A stretch of 64,000 nucleotides of DNA from an uncultured Granulosicoccaceae bacterium (GTDB taxonomy: Bacteria > Pseudomonadota > Gammaproteobacteria > Granulosicoccales > Granulosicoccaceae), in the NCBI GenBank assembly GCA_937998875.1, contig CALLBO010000051.1, forward strand, positions 52,198-116,197. The letters are read 5' to 3'. Below, one piece after another: positions 54,034 through 64,000 of this stretch. The notes under the pieces are model-generated. The model ran no database searches and was not told where the DNA came from. It saw only the letters and a program-made list of their open reading frames with translations. Every line of letters begins with the position of its first letter. Position 1 is the stretch's first letter. A program made the translations under genes and the position numbers.

Positions 54034-54864
54034 ATGAGTAAAAAATTTGCCGTCTTTGGCAACCCGATCAAACAGAGTCTGTCGCCACCGATACATCAGA
54101 AATTCGCTCAGCAACTCAACCTGACCATAAGTTATGAGCGATTACTGTCAGATAAAAAAAACTTTGCCGCAGATATTGAAGATTTCTTTTCCAGCGGCGG
54201 TGACGGCTGCAATGTGACCGCTCCTTTCAAAGAACAAGCCTACGCGCTCTGCGACAAACTTACCGAAAGCGCGACACGTGCCCAGGCAGTCAATACACTT
54301 TACAAAAATGATAGCGGTAAGCTCTGCGGCCACAATACAGACGGTATTGGCCTGTTAAAGGATCTAACCGACAATCTTGGTCTGAACCTTGGTAGCGCGA
54401 ATATTATTATACTTGGTGCAGGTGGCGCGACTCGCGGTATTCTGCAACCTCTCATTGAACAGAACCCGTCATCACTTGCCATTATCAATCGCACGCTTGC
54501 AAAGGCGCAAATACTTGCCGCGGAATTTGCAGATATTTTTGATATCACAACCGCTGGCACTGACAGCATACCCGATGATATGCCACAACCTGACCTGTTG
54601 TTAAATGCAACGTCAGCCAGTCTTGAAGGAAGGCTGCCTATATCAGATACATCAATCATCACGAAAAACACTTGCTGCTACGACTTATCTTATGCAGCGG
54701 AACCAACAAGCTTTATGGCGTTGTGCAGAAAAGCCGGCAGTGTTTCAAACCATGACGGACGCGGCATGTTAGTGGAACAGGCAGCACAAGCTTTTACTAC
54801 CTGGACGTCACAGGAAGTAGACACGGGGGAGCTTATTAACGGGTTTGAAGATCTGATGTCTTAA
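54034..54864 (+). CDS. aroE: Shikimate dehydrogenase
   Basis: This 276-residue NADPH-dependent enzyme reduces 3-dehydroshikimate. It shows NPIKQSLSPPIH, NVTAPFKEQAY with the catalytic Lys, NTDGIGLL with the catalytic Asp, and the nucleotide loop GAGGATRGI. The length fits AroE. Convergent with purH (35 bases between ends). Confidence 0.95.
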   Translation: MSKKFAVFGNPIKQSLSPPIHQKFAQQLNLTISYERLLSDKKNFAADIEDFFSSGGDGCNVTAPFKEQAYALCDKLTESATRAQAVNTLYKNDSGKLCGHNTDGIGLLKDLTDNLGLNLGSANIIILGAGGATRGILQPLIEQNPSSLAIINRTLAKAQILAAEFADIFDITTAGTDSIPDDMPQPDLLLNATSASLEGRLPISDTSIITKNTCCYDLSYAAEPTSFMALCRKAGSVSNHDGRGMLVEQAAQAFTTWTSQEVDTGELINGFEDLMS

Positions 54865-54899
54865 TGGCTGATCTGATGCTTTCTGTTTTGTCCGAAGTC

Positions 54900-56468
54900 T
54901 CAATGTCTAAAATGCCGAACTCCGGTAAAAGCCATTGCAATTCCATGTTCGTTAGCAGCATCTATTGCCTCCTGATCACGCATAGAACCACCAGGTTGTA
55001 TTATCGCGCTGACGCCATACTCAGCCGCCTGATCAACGGTATCTCTGAACGGAAAGAACGCATCTGACGCCACTACACTCGATGCTATCTCAAGCGCAGC
55101 ATCGGCCGCTTTAATGGCTGCAATTTTGGCTGAGTATACCCGGCTCATTTGTCCGGCACCAATACCGATACTCGCACCATTTCTACAGAAGACAATCGCA
55201 TTAGATTTAACAAACTTAACCACCTTCCACGCAAACAACAGATCACGAATCTGAGCTTCATTGGGCGCAACAGTCGTGACAATTTTGAGTTCCTCTGCAG
55301 TCACAACACGATTATCGTTCTGTTGCACCAATAACCCGCCACCTACCGATTGATATACCGGTGAAACCGGGGCCGTCTGAATATCAGCAAACTGCAGCAC
55401 CCTGACATTGGGCTTTTCACTAAGCACCGCCAGTGCATCTTCATGAAAAGACGGTGCCAGCAGTACCTCAATAAACTGCCGGTCAACCATTGATCTTGCA
55501 GTAGTCTCATCAACCTCACGATTAAAGGCAATTATGCCGCCAAATGCAGATACCGGATCAGTGACATAGGCACTTTCATAAGCCTCGTAAACATTTTCGG
55601 CGATTGATACACCACATGGGTTGGCGTGCTTCACAATCACACAGGCAGGCTCTTCAAACTGAAGCACACAATCGAGTGCCGCATCTGAGTCTGAAATATT
55701 ATTAAATGATAGTTCCTTACCTTGTAACTGCACCGCATTGGCGATACCCGATCCACTGGCCTCAGTACTTCGATAAAACGCGGCTGACTGATGTGGATTT
55801 TCACCGTAACGAAGATCCTGAATTTTGTTGTAGCTCAACTGAAGCGTACTTTCATAAACTGACTTACTGTCTTTTGAGCTTGCCCCTTGCGCGGCCAAAT
55901 ATCCGGATACGGCCGTATCGTACTGTGCGGTATGCGTGAACGCCTTACATGCCAGCTGAAATCTTGTTTGATCCTCTACACCGCCAGTGCTCGCAAGAGA
56001 TGCAGCAACCGCTTCATAGTCGGCCGGGTCAGTTACGACAGCAACATCAGCATGGTTCTTGGCAGCTGATCGAATCATCGCCGGACCACCGATATCGATA
56101 TTCTCTATCGCATCAGAAAGCGTGCAGTTTGGTTTGGATATTGTTTCTACAAACGGATAGAGGTTTACAACGACGAGGTCGATTCCTGTGATGTCATGCT
56201 GGCTCATCACTTCATCATCTGTACCGCGACGCCCGAGAATCGCACCATGTATTTTTGGATGTAGCGTTTTTACCCTGCCATCCATCATTTCAGGGAAGCC
56301 GGTGACCTCTGATACTTCTATTACGTCGATCCCGCTTTGGGCAATTGTCGCAGCAGTACCACCGGTTGAGAGCAGCGTTACCCCTGCATCCGCTAACTGG
56401 CGGGCAAAATCGACAATGCCGGTTTTGTCCGATACGCTAAGTAGTGCACGAGATATTTTTTTTGTCAT
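54900..56468 (-). CDS. purH: AICAR formyltransferase/IMP cyclohydrolase
   Basis: This 522-residue bifunctional enzyme carries out the last two steps of purine synthesis. The MGS-like IMP cyclohydrolase half begins [15 protein letters not shown], with [15 protein letters not shown]. The AICAR formyltransferase half has KHANPCGV and AFGGIIAFN. Unlike many genomes, purD does not follow. Fis is transcribed just upstream on the same strand. Confidence 0.97.
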   Translation of the reverse strand: MTKKISRALLSVSDKTGIVDFARQLADAGVTLLSTGGTAATIAQSGIDVIEVSEVTGFPEMMDGRVKTLHPKIHGAILGRRGTDDEVMSQHDITGIDLVVVNLYPFVETISKPNCTLSDAIENIDIGGPAMIRSAAKNHADVAVVTDPADYEAVAASLASTGGVEDQTRFQLACKAFTHTAQYDTAVSGYLAAQGASSKDSKSVYESTLQLSYNKIQDLRYGENPHQSAAFYRSTEASGSGIANAVQLQGKELSFNNISDSDAALDCVLQFEEPACVIVKHANPCGVSIAENVYEAYESAYVTDPVSAFGGIIAFNREVDETTARSMVDRQFIEVLLAPSFHEDALAVLSEKPNVRVLQFADIQTAPVSPVYQSVGGGLLVQQNDNRVVTAEELKIVTTVAPNEAQIRDLLFAWKVVKFVKSNAIVFCRNGASIGIGAGQMSRVYSAKIAAIKAADAALEIASSVVASDAFFPFRDTVDQAAEYGVSAIIQPGGSMRDQEAIDAANEHGIAMAFTGVRHFRH

Positions 56469-56587
56469 CGTCTATTGATAATGTTAATGCTTGTGAGAAG
56501 TTATGTCTGTTACACCCAGAACACTGCCACAAAGAATGCCTCATTGAGAATATTTCAGCACACGGCCAAAGGGAGCACGTTGACGAA

Positions 56588-56821
56588 TTACGTTAGGTTG
56601 TACTGCGCGAGCTTCTTTCTAAGAGTGCCACGGTTAATGCCGAGATAAGCAGCCGCTTTACTCTGATTACCACCGCAGTAATCCAGCACGACCCTGAACA
56701 ACGCCTCTTCCACCTGGCCAATCACCAGATCATGCAGCGCAGACGGCTTTTGCCCGTTGAGAATATCAAAATATTGATGCAGCTCTTTCTCAACCTGCAC
56801 TTGCAATGGTGATGCGCTCAT
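56588..56821 (-). CDS. fis: Fis-family nucleoid protein
   Basis: This 77-residue protein has the Fis C-terminal helix-turn-helix GGNQSKAAAYLGINRGTLRKKL. Fis bends DNA and tunes rRNA and other promoters. Its ATG overlaps the dusB stop (ATGA), the classic dusB-fis operon of Gammaproteobacteria. It is slightly shorter than the 98-residue E. coli protein at the N-terminus. Confidence 0.95.
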   Translation of the reverse strand: MSASPLQVQVEKELHQYFDILNGQKPSALHDLVIGQVEEALFRVVLDYCGGNQSKAAAYLGINRGTLRKKLAQYNLT

Positions 56822-57819
56822 GCAACCGCTCCTGTTACTGACTCCATATTCTCAAGTGCCGCACTGCGAAAAAACGCATCTACCTGATCGAGTTGTTCGG
56901 TGGTGGATTCCAGCTTGTACACATTGCTACGAAATTGCGCCGCATGTTTTTTACCTTTGCAGTACCAGGCAATATGTTTACGCGCGATACGCACCCCACT
57001 GTACTCCCCGTACAGATCGTACAGATTCTGCAGATGCCACTTTAAGACATCCGCCTTTTCATTGGCAGTTGGTGGCGATAGCTCTTCACCCGTTTTAAGG
57101 AAATGAATAATCTGCTGGAAGATCCATGGGTTTCCCTGAGCCGCGCGACCCACCATCACACCGGCAGCTCCAGTCAACTGCAATACCTTTTCTGCTTGCT
57201 GTGGTGTGTTGATATCTCCATTGGCAATCACCGGTATGTTCACCGCAGCTACAATTTCAGCAATGGTTTGGTATTCCGCGTTACCAAGAAATTTGTCTGC
57301 TCTTGTTCGACCATGAACCGATAACATGGCGATGCCTGATTCCTGAGCAATTCTTGCGATCACCACGCCGTTTCTATTATCCGGTGACGGACCGGTTCGG
57401 ATTTTAAGTGTTACCGGCACATCAACCGATGCGACCACGCTTTCAAGAATTCGGGCCACTAACAGTTCATCAGAAAGCAGTGCGGATCCAGCCAGCTTGT
57501 TGCAGACTTTTTTCGCCGGACAGCCCATGTTGATGTCAATGATATCTGCACCAAGGTCTGCATTCATTTGTGCTGCTTCAACCATCATTGCAACATCTCC
57601 CCCGGCTATTTGAATGATCTTGGGCGATGCTTCCCCTTCATGGTTCATGCGGGTTTGTGATTTACGCGAAGCAAACAGTGCTTTGTTGGACGTGACCATT
57701 TCCGATACGGCGAGGTCTGCACCGAGACGTTTGCAAAGAATTCTGAACGGCCGATCGGTAACACCCGCCATCGGCGCAAGCACAACCGGACAGTCGAATT
57801 CAAATTGGCCAACATGCAT
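56818..57819 (-). CDS. dusB: tRNA-dihydrouridine synthase B
   Basis: This 333-residue FMN enzyme reduces uridines in tRNA D-loops. It shows APMAGVTDRPFR, the catalytic Cys in NMGCPAKKVCNK, HGRTR, and GDINTPQQA. It is coupled to fis by a 4-base overlap. Pairing with fis and the downstream-of-prmA position point to DusB rather than DusA or DusC. Confidence 0.95.
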   Translation of the reverse strand: MHVGQFEFDCPVVLAPMAGVTDRPFRILCKRLGADLAVSEMVTSNKALFASRKSQTRMNHEGEASPKIIQIAGGDVAMMVEAAQMNADLGADIIDINMGCPAKKVCNKLAGSALLSDELLVARILESVVASVDVPVTLKIRTGPSPDNRNGVVIARIAQESGIAMLSVHGRTRADKFLGNAEYQTIAEIVAAVNIPVIANGDINTPQQAEKVLQLTGAAGVMVGRAAQGNPWIFQQIIHFLKTGEELSPPTANEKADVLKWHLQNLYDLYGEYSGVRIARKHIAWYCKGKKHAAQFRSNVYKLESTTEQLDQVDAFFRSAALENMESVTGAVA

Positions 57820-57905
57820 AGCGGGTACCCGTATAAGGGCGACTCAGTTTACAGCGTTTATCCGGAGCTGTTAATAGTCCGTTTGGCCGAAAATGAATAA
57901 AAACC

Positions 57906-59690
57906 CTATTCGTAAGCCAGCTCAACTTCTGTTGCTGCCAGGCCCGTATCGATTATTTCGATCTTTAAGCGGGTAGGCTCTCCCGGCATTAATAAACCCG
58001 GCTCACTGCCATCAACCACTTCGTAGTTGACGCTGTCGAAATTACGCTCCGCAACCACCTCACTACCAGCATTCATCAGACTCACCGCAAGTGTTGGCAA
58101 CGGTTGTTTGAATACAGAGTTATTGATCACATCGACACTGATAACCATCGCATCATCTATGTCGGGATGCGGGTATAGTCGCTTGCGCATGGTCTGCAGC
58201 TGACTGACGTCTTTAACAATTTGCGGCGGCACGCAACCAGTAACCTGACAGAAAGATGAGATGACAGGCTCAGGCAGATTCATCTTTGCGATGAAACCGC
58301 GAGCAGCAAACAACAGCAACCCGATAGCGACAACTAATCCTGCCATCCAGAACAGCGTCCCGATACCAGACCGTGGCTGGATGTTGGTTTGTGGCTTGCG
58401 CTCCGCGAGAATATCATCATCCTGTATGCTCGATGTCTCAACCGTTGGGCGATGCTGCTGATAGCGTCGCATCTCCTGGGCTGATGTTTCCGGTGCAGAA
58501 GTTTCACTTACAGCGGAACGCTCGTGCTGCAGGTCAGGCCTGGCATTTGGCGTGTTCTCCTTATAGCGATCACCATGGCGATAGCCGCCTTGATTGTCTG
58601 GTAACGTATCTTTGATCTGTTCCTTTGCCCTGCGGGCATCGCCACGTCGTGCTGCATCATCCGCATCAGCCCGCGGCCTTCTATCTGCCGCACGATCATC
58701 GTTAAGTGATCTGTCAAAATCCGGGGTGGACGGTTTGAATCGAGTTGCATCCTGTGTGCGTCTGCCGTTATCACGAACAATACCAGACCGCCTGACAACA
58801 TCATCAGGGATAAGGCGTGTATCTCTGCCACTATCAATATCAGATTGACGCCCGGTTGCAGGAACACGGGTTTTATTGTTGCGGGATTCATAGTGATCAC
58901 TGCGATGATCACTACGGTAAGGACCGCGATCAGGGTCTCGACGACGCGCGCGTTCCGGGTCACGGCGACTATAGCTGTCACGCGGGTCGGTTCTATCCCG
59001 GCCCGTGTTGTCCCGATAGGGTGATGCTGTATCACTCGACTGTTTATAGTCCCGCGCAGGTTCCATCTGTAAAGCACGCACTTCACGCTCACGCAAATCC
59101 TGCTGCTTGCGACGCGCATGCTTCTGATCATCCAACACATGATCAGCAACCGGCGCATCAACCCGATCAGGCAAGGATGACTCTGTAGTGACGGTCCGTT
59201 CAAACTCAAGATCCGAAGCATAATCGTCATCGACCCCATACCGCGGTTGATACACAGGTCGGTGATCGGGTTTATTCGCTGTAGCGTCATCAAAACCATT
59301 GCTTGGTCTGTTGCCAGTTTCATCATCGGGATAACTATTACCACCAGCCGCTTGCGTGCTACCAACCGTGTTGCTTTCGGCGATGTGTTTCGCACCGGCA
59401 CTGGTATAAACGTGCTCAGTGGCAACCGTGTCTGCGGTTTCAAGATAGTCTGAATCCAGATAGTTTGAACCCGGCGCATTCAATGATTCAGCAGCATTTT
59501 GCATCGGTCTGGATCGCTGCACCGGTTTGAATGAGGCGGTGGTCTTGCGATCGCTCGATTCGTCATACAAGTTGGCACGCGCATCGAACAACGACATACA
59601 TTCTCCACAACGCACTCCGGGGTCCGTGGAAAATACAAGCTCGGCGCTGACTTCAAATTTTGATCCGCAATGGTTGCAACGCGTAATCAT
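57906..59690 (-). CDS. DUF3426 zinc-ribbon protein with long disordered middle
   Basis: This 594-residue protein begins with an MJ0042-type zinc ribbon (CNHCG and CGECM). About 370 residues of low-complexity sequence rich in Arg, Asp, Ser and Tyr follow. One membrane segment comes next (LFWMAGLVVAIGLLLFAA, about 445-465), then a C-terminal DUF3426 domain (FCQVTGCVPP onward). DUF3426 genes commonly follow prmA in Gammaproteobacteria and have no firm role. The disordered part is much longer than I would expect for the family. Confidence 0.85.
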   Translation of the reverse strand: MITRCNHCGSKFEVSAELVFSTDPGVRCGECMSLFDARANLYDESSDRKTTASFKPVQRSRPMQNAAESLNAPGSNYLDSDYLETADTVATEHVYTSAGAKHIAESNTVGSTQAAGGNSYPDDETGNRPSNGFDDATANKPDHRPVYQPRYGVDDDYASDLEFERTVTTESSLPDRVDAPVADHVLDDQKHARRKQQDLREREVRALQMEPARDYKQSSDTASPYRDNTGRDRTDPRDSYSRRDPERARRRDPDRGPYRSDHRSDHYESRNNKTRVPATGRQSDIDSGRDTRLIPDDVVRRSGIVRDNGRRTQDATRFKPSTPDFDRSLNDDRAADRRPRADADDAARRGDARRAKEQIKDTLPDNQGGYRHGDRYKENTPNARPDLQHERSAVSETSAPETSAQEMRRYQQHRPTVETSSIQDDDILAERKPQTNIQPRSGIGTLFWMAGLVVAIGLLLFAARGFIAKMNLPEPVISSFCQVTGCVPPQIVKDVSQLQTMRKRLYPHPDIDDAMVISVDVINNSVFKQPLPTLAVSLMNAGSEVVAERNFDSVNYEVVDGSEPGLLMPGEPTRLKIEIIDTGLAATEVELAYE

Positions 59691-59748
59691 AGGTGTGACC
59701 TGTAATTATGATATTCAGTTAATTTGTGCTTTGATCAACACTAAGGAA

Positions 59749-60648
59749 TCATGTTGTCATCACGCTGTCTCTTACCGCAGTGTACATCGCCCACTGCTCG
59801 CGAATCTCGGTTTCACTATGACGAAACTGTGTAGCGTAGCCGGCTGCGAGGCTGGCAACTTGCTCTGACAAGATGCCAGATAACCCCAGTTTTCCATCAT
59901 CTTTCAGTAACGCATAAAACCGGGACTGCAACTCCAGCAAGGGTGCAAGCAGGATATTGGCCACCACAACATCCACATTAGAGGGAATGTCTTTTTCACT
60001 ACGGCAGAGAGTTACCCGATTTGCAACCTGATTGCGAGCCGCATTTTCCTGCGTAGCAATATAAGCCTGTGCATCGATATCGTAGGCAAACACTTCTTCT
60101 GCTCCGAGCATTGCTGCTGCCACGGCAAGGATTCCTGAACCGCACCCGTAGTCCACCACCCGCTTACCCTTGAGATCAAGCCGTGCCAGCCACTGCAGGC
60201 ACAGATGTGTTGTCGGGTGAGTACCGGAACCGAAGGCCAGCCCAGGATCAAGTGCAATGTTTACCGAAGAAGAATCCGGCACCTCACAGAACGTTGGCAC
60301 TACCCATAGCTTACTGCTGACCTGCACGGGCTTGAAGTCGTCCATCCAGGCACGCTCCCAATCAGCGTCCTGAAGATTTTCTACAGTGACCGTGGCGTCT
60401 GAAAACGTGCTGATCTGTGTCTGTAACAAGTGCTTTGCAATATCAGCATCAGTCGCTTGTGCATAGATTCCGGTAACAATCACATCGGGCCACAGCGGTG
60501 TGGTACCCGGTGCCGGCTCATGGATTGGTGTATCGGTTGCGTCCTGATAAGTGCAGGACAATGCACCATAATCGAGCATCGCTGTTTCAACCAGCTCAAC
60601 CTGCTGGCGCGGCACCCCTACCTTCAATAGTAGATAGTCTTCACTCAT
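59749..60648 (-). CDS. prmA: Ribosomal protein L11 methyltransferase
   Basis: This 299-residue SAM-dependent enzyme trimethylates ribosomal protein L11. It has DPGLAFGSGTHPTT, VVDYGCGSGILAVAA and VANILLAPLLEL. ATG 60648 is preferred; the frame extends only to a TTG at 60669. It lies downstream of accBC, as in many Gammaproteobacteria. Confidence 0.95.
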   Translation of the reverse strand: MSEDYLLLKVGVPRQQVELVETAMLDYGALSCTYQDATDTPIHEPAPGTTPLWPDVIVTGIYAQATDADIAKHLLQTQISTFSDATVTVENLQDADWERAWMDDFKPVQVSSKLWVVPTFCEVPDSSSVNIALDPGLAFGSGTHPTTHLCLQWLARLDLKGKRVVDYGCGSGILAVAAAMLGAEEVFAYDIDAQAYIATQENAARNQVANRVTLCRSEKDIPSNVDVVVANILLAPLLELQSRFYALLKDDGKLGLSGILSEQVASLAAGYATQFRHSETEIREQWAMYTAVRDSVMTT

Positions 60649-60755
60649 GGATGTGTCACTGTTATCCAACTGCTATAACTACCGGTACCGCGAACTCATC
60701 GCCTACATACACCTGCAGTACCAACGCAAATCGACACAAACTACTGCAGTAGCGA

Positions 60756-62096
60756 TCAGGATATACCCAGCTTCTTTTCAAGGTAGTGAATATCTGTACC
60801 GCCTTTTGCAAAGTTTTCGTCGTCCATAATCGATGCAAGCAAAGGGATGTTGGTATTGATCCCACCAATAAAAACTTCACTCAATGCACCGCGCATACGT
60901 GCAGCAGCGGATTCTCTTAAGTTACCGTGTGCGATCAACTTACCGATCATAGAATCGTAGTTAGGAGGAACGCGATAGCCGTTGTATATGTGCGTATCAA
61001 CCCGCACCCCCAACCCCCCGGGCGAATGAAACTGTTCAATTAACCCCGGGCTCGGCATAAAGGTTTCAGGATCTTCAGCGTTGATTCTGCATTCAAATGC
61101 ATGGCCGGATATTTTTATCATGTCTTGCGTGTAGGTAAGTTCATCACCCATCGCAATTTTCAACTGTTCTTTAACAATATCAACGCCGGTAATCATCTCG
61201 GTCACCGGGTGTTCAACCTGCACCCGCGTATTCATCTCAATAAAATAAAACTCACCGTTTTCATACAAAAACTCAAACGTACCTGCACCACGGTAGCCAA
61301 GTCTTTTACAGGCTTTTACGCACTTTTCACCCATAGCAGCACGCTGCTCCGGTGTAATACCGGGAGCCGGGGCTTCTTCTACTACTTTCTGATGACGGCG
61401 TTGCATCGAGCAATCCCGTTCACCAAGATGAATAGCATTTCCATGCGTATCAGACAGTACCTGAAATTCCACATGGCGTGGCTTCTCTAGAAACTTTTCC
61501 ATGTAAACTACATCATTGTTAAAAGCAGCACCCGCTTCCGCCTGTGTGAGCTTAATAGATTCTATTAATTCATCATCACCACGCACAACACGCATACCAC
61601 GCCCACCACCACCACCGGCAGCTTTAATAATAATCGGGTAGCCGATTTCATTGGCGATTTTTAGATTGGTTGCTTCGTCATCTCCCAATGGTCCGTCAGA
61701 GCCCGGTACGCAGGGCACGCCTGCTGCACGCATCTCTTTGATGGCACTGACCTTGTCACCCATTAAACGAATCACATCAGGTGAAGGCCCGATAAAAGTA
61801 AAACCACTGGATTCCACACGCTCTGCAAAATCTGCATTCTCGGATAAGAAACCATAACCCGGGTGTATGCCATCAGCATCGGTTATCTCAGCAGCGCTGA
61901 TCAATGCAGGAATATTAAGATAGCTGTCTGTCGACGGTGGTGGGCCGATGCACACAGCTTCATCCGCTAAGCGTACGTGCTTCAGTTCACGATCAGCCGT
62001 GGAATAAACCGCCACGGTACCAATACCCATATCACGACAGCAGCGCATGATCCGAAGTGCGATCTCACCCCGGTTGGCGATCAATACCTTTTTCAT
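60756..62096 (-). CDS. accC: Acetyl-CoA carboxylase biotin carboxylase subunit
   Basis: This 446-residue ATP-grasp enzyme carboxylates the biotin of AccB. Signatures are [14 protein letters not shown], the Gly-rich loop [12 protein letters not shown], the HVEFQVLSD stretch, and [16 protein letters not shown]. Its ATG overlaps the accB stop (ATGA), the usual accBC operon. Confidence 0.97.
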   Translation of the reverse strand: MKKVLIANRGEIALRIMRCCRDMGIGTVAVYSTADRELKHVRLADEAVCIGPPPSTDSYLNIPALISAAEITDADGIHPGYGFLSENADFAERVESSGFTFIGPSPDVIRLMGDKVSAIKEMRAAGVPCVPGSDGPLGDDEATNLKIANEIGYPIIIKAAGGGGGRGMRVVRGDDELIESIKLTQAEAGAAFNNDVVYMEKFLEKPRHVEFQVLSDTHGNAIHLGERDCSMQRRHQKVVEEAPAPGITPEQRAAMGEKCVKACKRLGYRGAGTFEFLYENGEFYFIEMNTRVQVEHPVTEMITGVDIVKEQLKIAMGDELTYTQDMIKISGHAFECRINAEDPETFMPSPGLIEQFHSPGGLGVRVDTHIYNGYRVPPNYDSMIGKLIAHGNLRESAAARMRGALSEVFIGGINTNIPLLASIMDDENFAKGGTDIHYLEKKLGIS

Positions 62097-62557
62097 GTTT
62101 CAACGATCATCAATGGCTCACCAAACTCAACCGGCTGGCCGTCTTCGACCAGTACCTGCTTAACCACACCGGTAACTTCAGATTCAATCTGGTTGAGAAT
62201 TTTCATCGCCTCAACGATGCAGATTGTGTCACCCGGCTTGATCGACTGGCCCGCTTTCACAAAAGCCGGAGCACCCGGTGATGGTGACGCATAATAAGTT
62301 CCTACCATGGGTGAGTTGATCACTGTGCCTTCAATCTCGGGTTCAGCCGCGGGTATCGCCGCCGCAGGTGGTGCGGCAACTGCCGGTACGGCGGCAGTTG
62401 GTATTGCCGCAACAGGTGCTGCCGGTGGAGGAATATAAGCAGGTGCGCTGTTCGCACGACTGATCCTGACTGATTCCTCTCCCTCCTTAATTTCTATCTC
62501 GGAGATCGCAGATTCTTCCAGTAGCTCAATCAGCTTTTTTACTTTGCGAATGTCCAT
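62093..62557 (-). CDS. accB: Biotin carboxyl carrier protein
   Basis: This 154-residue protein has a C-terminal biotinyl domain with the target lysine in [10 protein letters not shown], an Ala/Pro-rich flexible linker (about 45-75), and the [15 protein letters not shown] thumb region. It carries carboxybiotin between AccC and the carboxyltransferase. First gene of the accBC operon. Confidence 0.97.
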   Translation of the reverse strand: MDIRKVKKLIELLEESAISEIEIKEGEESVRISRANSAPAYIPPPAAPVAAIPTAAVPAVAAPPAAAIPAAEPEIEGTVINSPMVGTYYASPSPGAPAFVKAGQSIKPGDTICIVEAMKILNQIESEVTGVVKQVLVEDGQPVEFGEPLMIVET

Positions 62558-62958
62558 AGATTAAGAGCCGCCTGTTGCCTTGATTTGGGTGAACCTACCA
62601 GCAATAAAGTCTGCAATCGGTTGGACAGCATCAACGATATCCCCCAGACTGCTACCTTTGTCATCGAACATCAATTTCACAGCGCAATATGGCAGTTCCA
62701 GAATATGATTGTTCAGTTTGGTAAAACCACCAAAATTGTCATTTCACTGATTTTCGACGCAATACTGCCTGAAATACCAGCATTTCGCGAAAGTTTAACA
62801 CAGAACCAATCAGCAACTAATGCCAGATTTAGCTCGATCATCAAATTTTCTGGCCCGATATCTTACCGATTGTCCACGTGATGCAACTGTGGCTCATTGT
62901 TAATGTACGTTGTTGTTTCTTACACACCCGGACATTTTCCACGGGCTGACGCGCAACA
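62558..62958. other. 400-base divergent promoter region
   Basis: This gap between accB and srkA holds no credible gene; a 98-codon plus-strand frame at 62585 has no recognisable content. It must hold both promoters, but I cannot fix their boxes. aroQ, often found upstream of accB, is absent. Confidence 0.5.
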
Positions 62959-63957
62959 GTGAAGCCACAGGCCAGCAAAGACAGCTTCGAAAACCTGTCG
63001 CCCGAGCTCATTCTCGATGCCATCGAAGCGCAATCCGGCCTGTTAACGGATGGAAGGCTGTTGGCACTCAACAGCTACGAAAACCGTGTCTACCGGATAG
63101 GCATCGAAGACGCTCAGCCGCTCATCGCAAAATTCTATCGGCCTGGTCGATGGACCGAAGCGCAGCTACAGGAAGAACATTCTTTCGCACAGGAACTGGC
63201 CGATAGTGAAATCCCCGTGGTTACTGCAATCGCGGATGACAACGGCAACCCGTTGAGACAGAGTAACGGTTACTTCTTCGCGCTTTATCCGATGCGCGGT
63301 GGCAGATCACCAGAACTGGACAACCCGCAGCAGCTGGAAATCATCGGCCGTTTTATAGGCAGAATTCATAAAGTTGCAGAGACCAGAGCGTTCGAACACA
63401 GACCGGTCATCGATACGCCAACTCTCGGGCATGTGTCGGCCAACTATTTGCTGGACAATGAACGGCTGCCGACTGAGTTGGCAAGTGCCTATGAATCGTT
63501 AATCATCGACTTGCTGGATAAAGTTGATGATCGTATTGAATCCCTGCAGCAAACTCGCACCATACGACTGCACGGTGATTTTCACCCGGGCAATATACTT
63601 TGGCGGGATGAAACACCGCATATTGTAGATCTGGATGATGCGAGAACCGGCCCTGCCATTCAGGATATCTGGTTGTTTCTGTCTGGAGACAGACACTACC
63701 AACAGGCAAGACTTGCAGACCTGCTTGAAGGCTATACACAATTCCGGGAGTTTGATCCCGCTGAACTCGGTCTAATAGAAGCGCTACGCACACTAAGAAT
63801 GATCCACTACGCTGCATGGCTTGACATCAGGCGTGAAGAACCTGCGTTTCAGCAGGCATTCCCCTGGCTCGCAAGTCCGCGCTACTGGGATGATCATATT
63901 CTTGAACTTAAAGAGCAGAGTGCTGCACTTGATGAGCGGCCCTTGAAGTGGGACTAA
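62959..63957 (+). CDS. srkA: Stress response kinase A
   Basis: This 332-residue SrkA/RdoA (YihE) family Ser/Thr kinase has an aminoglycoside phosphotransferase-like fold. It shows LNSYENRVYRIG, the catalytic loop LHGDFHPGN, VDLDDAR with the metal-binding Asp, and DIWLFLSG. The E. coli relative protects against stress-induced death. The start is GTG 62959; no ATG fits, and no strong ribosome binding site is visible. dsbA, which follows in enterics, is not within the window. Confidence 0.9.
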   Translation: MKPQASKDSFENLSPELILDAIEAQSGLLTDGRLLALNSYENRVYRIGIEDAQPLIAKFYRPGRWTEAQLQEEHSFAQELADSEIPVVTAIADDNGNPLRQSNGYFFALYPMRGGRSPELDNPQQLEIIGRFIGRIHKVAETRAFEHRPVIDTPTLGHVSANYLLDNERLPTELASAYESLIIDLLDKVDDRIESLQQTRTIRLHGDFHPGNILWRDETPHIVDLDDARTGPAIQDIWLFLSGDRHYQQARLADLLEGYTQFREFDPAELGLIEALRTLRMIHYAAWLDIRREEPAFQQAFPWLASPRYWDDHILELKEQSAALDERPLKWD

Positions 63958-64000
63958 TGGGTTGGATGCCTGCTGGCGGCTTATGGTTCTGGCATGCGTG

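Noticed and set aside
62585..62881. 98-codon plus-strand frame between accB and srkA
   Set aside because: No known motif and low-complexity-like composition; it is more likely promoter DNA.

Overview
The window looks like chromosome of a free-living, probably marine, gammaproteobacterium of about 50 percent G+C. The best evidence is the core block accB-accC-prmA-(DUF3426)-dusB-fis-purH, which is typical of Gammaproteobacteria, along with a Mg-type hemB, aroE, SrkA and a D-glutamate catabolic locus (dgcN-dgcA) known from marine Proteobacteria. The genus cannot be fixed from the sequence. No rRNA, tRNA, CRISPR array, integrase or phage module was seen.

Layout. 0.2-9.4 kb (+): a membrane assembly of a GAF-HlyD adaptor, a PqqD-like/M50 zinc metalloprotease with its own lipoyl-type domain, and a second HlyD adaptor, followed by a dual GGDEF/EAL c-di-GMP protein and an SGNH hydrolase. 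9.5-17.8 kb: acuI-like reductase, GNAT, D-amino acid transaminase, dgcA, dgcN, DUF1289, pheA, DUF2461, a small PLD protein and two membrane proteins. 17.9-23.0 kb: fatty-acid or hydroxy-acid catabolism (nitronate monooxygenase, enoyl-CoA hydratase, then an acyl-CoA dehydrogenase and APH-like kinase pair resembling a split ACAD11, and a PEP mutase/ICL-family enzyme). 23.0-25.6 kb: ArsR-SRPBCC pair with twin palindromic operators, divergent from a retron-type reverse transcriptase whose leader is rich in hairpins.

25.7-36.4 kb is the accessory part: a secreted GH12-like enzyme with five GWGW/SC repeats, an orphan FabA-like dehydratase, a SnoaL-LuxR regulator, a lipoprotein, an ankyrin protein, a SurA-like secreted protein, an AT-rich islet with a DUF1877 gene, and an intact IS4-family element (19-bp terminal repeats, 8-bp target duplication) that splits a small ORF and sits in a palindrome. 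Long non-coding stretches lie here.

36.4-50.6 kb: 5'-nucleotidase, CurA-like reductase, a fused folK-folP gene, EamA transporter, DUF1330, DUF4344 metallopeptidase, FAD oxidoreductase, RluA-type pseudouridine synthase, then a conserved membrane cluster read right to left (DUF4178 x2, a 59-aa membrane protein found by hand, DUF350, membrane spermidine synthase-like protein), with hlyU divergent. 50.6-64 kb is housekeeping: methyltransferase, CPBP protease, hemB, aroE, purH, fis, dusB, DUF3426, prmA, accC, accB and srkA.

Short imperfect tandem repeats with periods of 14 to 25 bp recur in at least five intergenic gaps. Candidates for undescribed biology are the retron-type RT with its structured leader, the M50/HlyD assembly, and the DUF4178/DUF350/spermidine synthase cluster.
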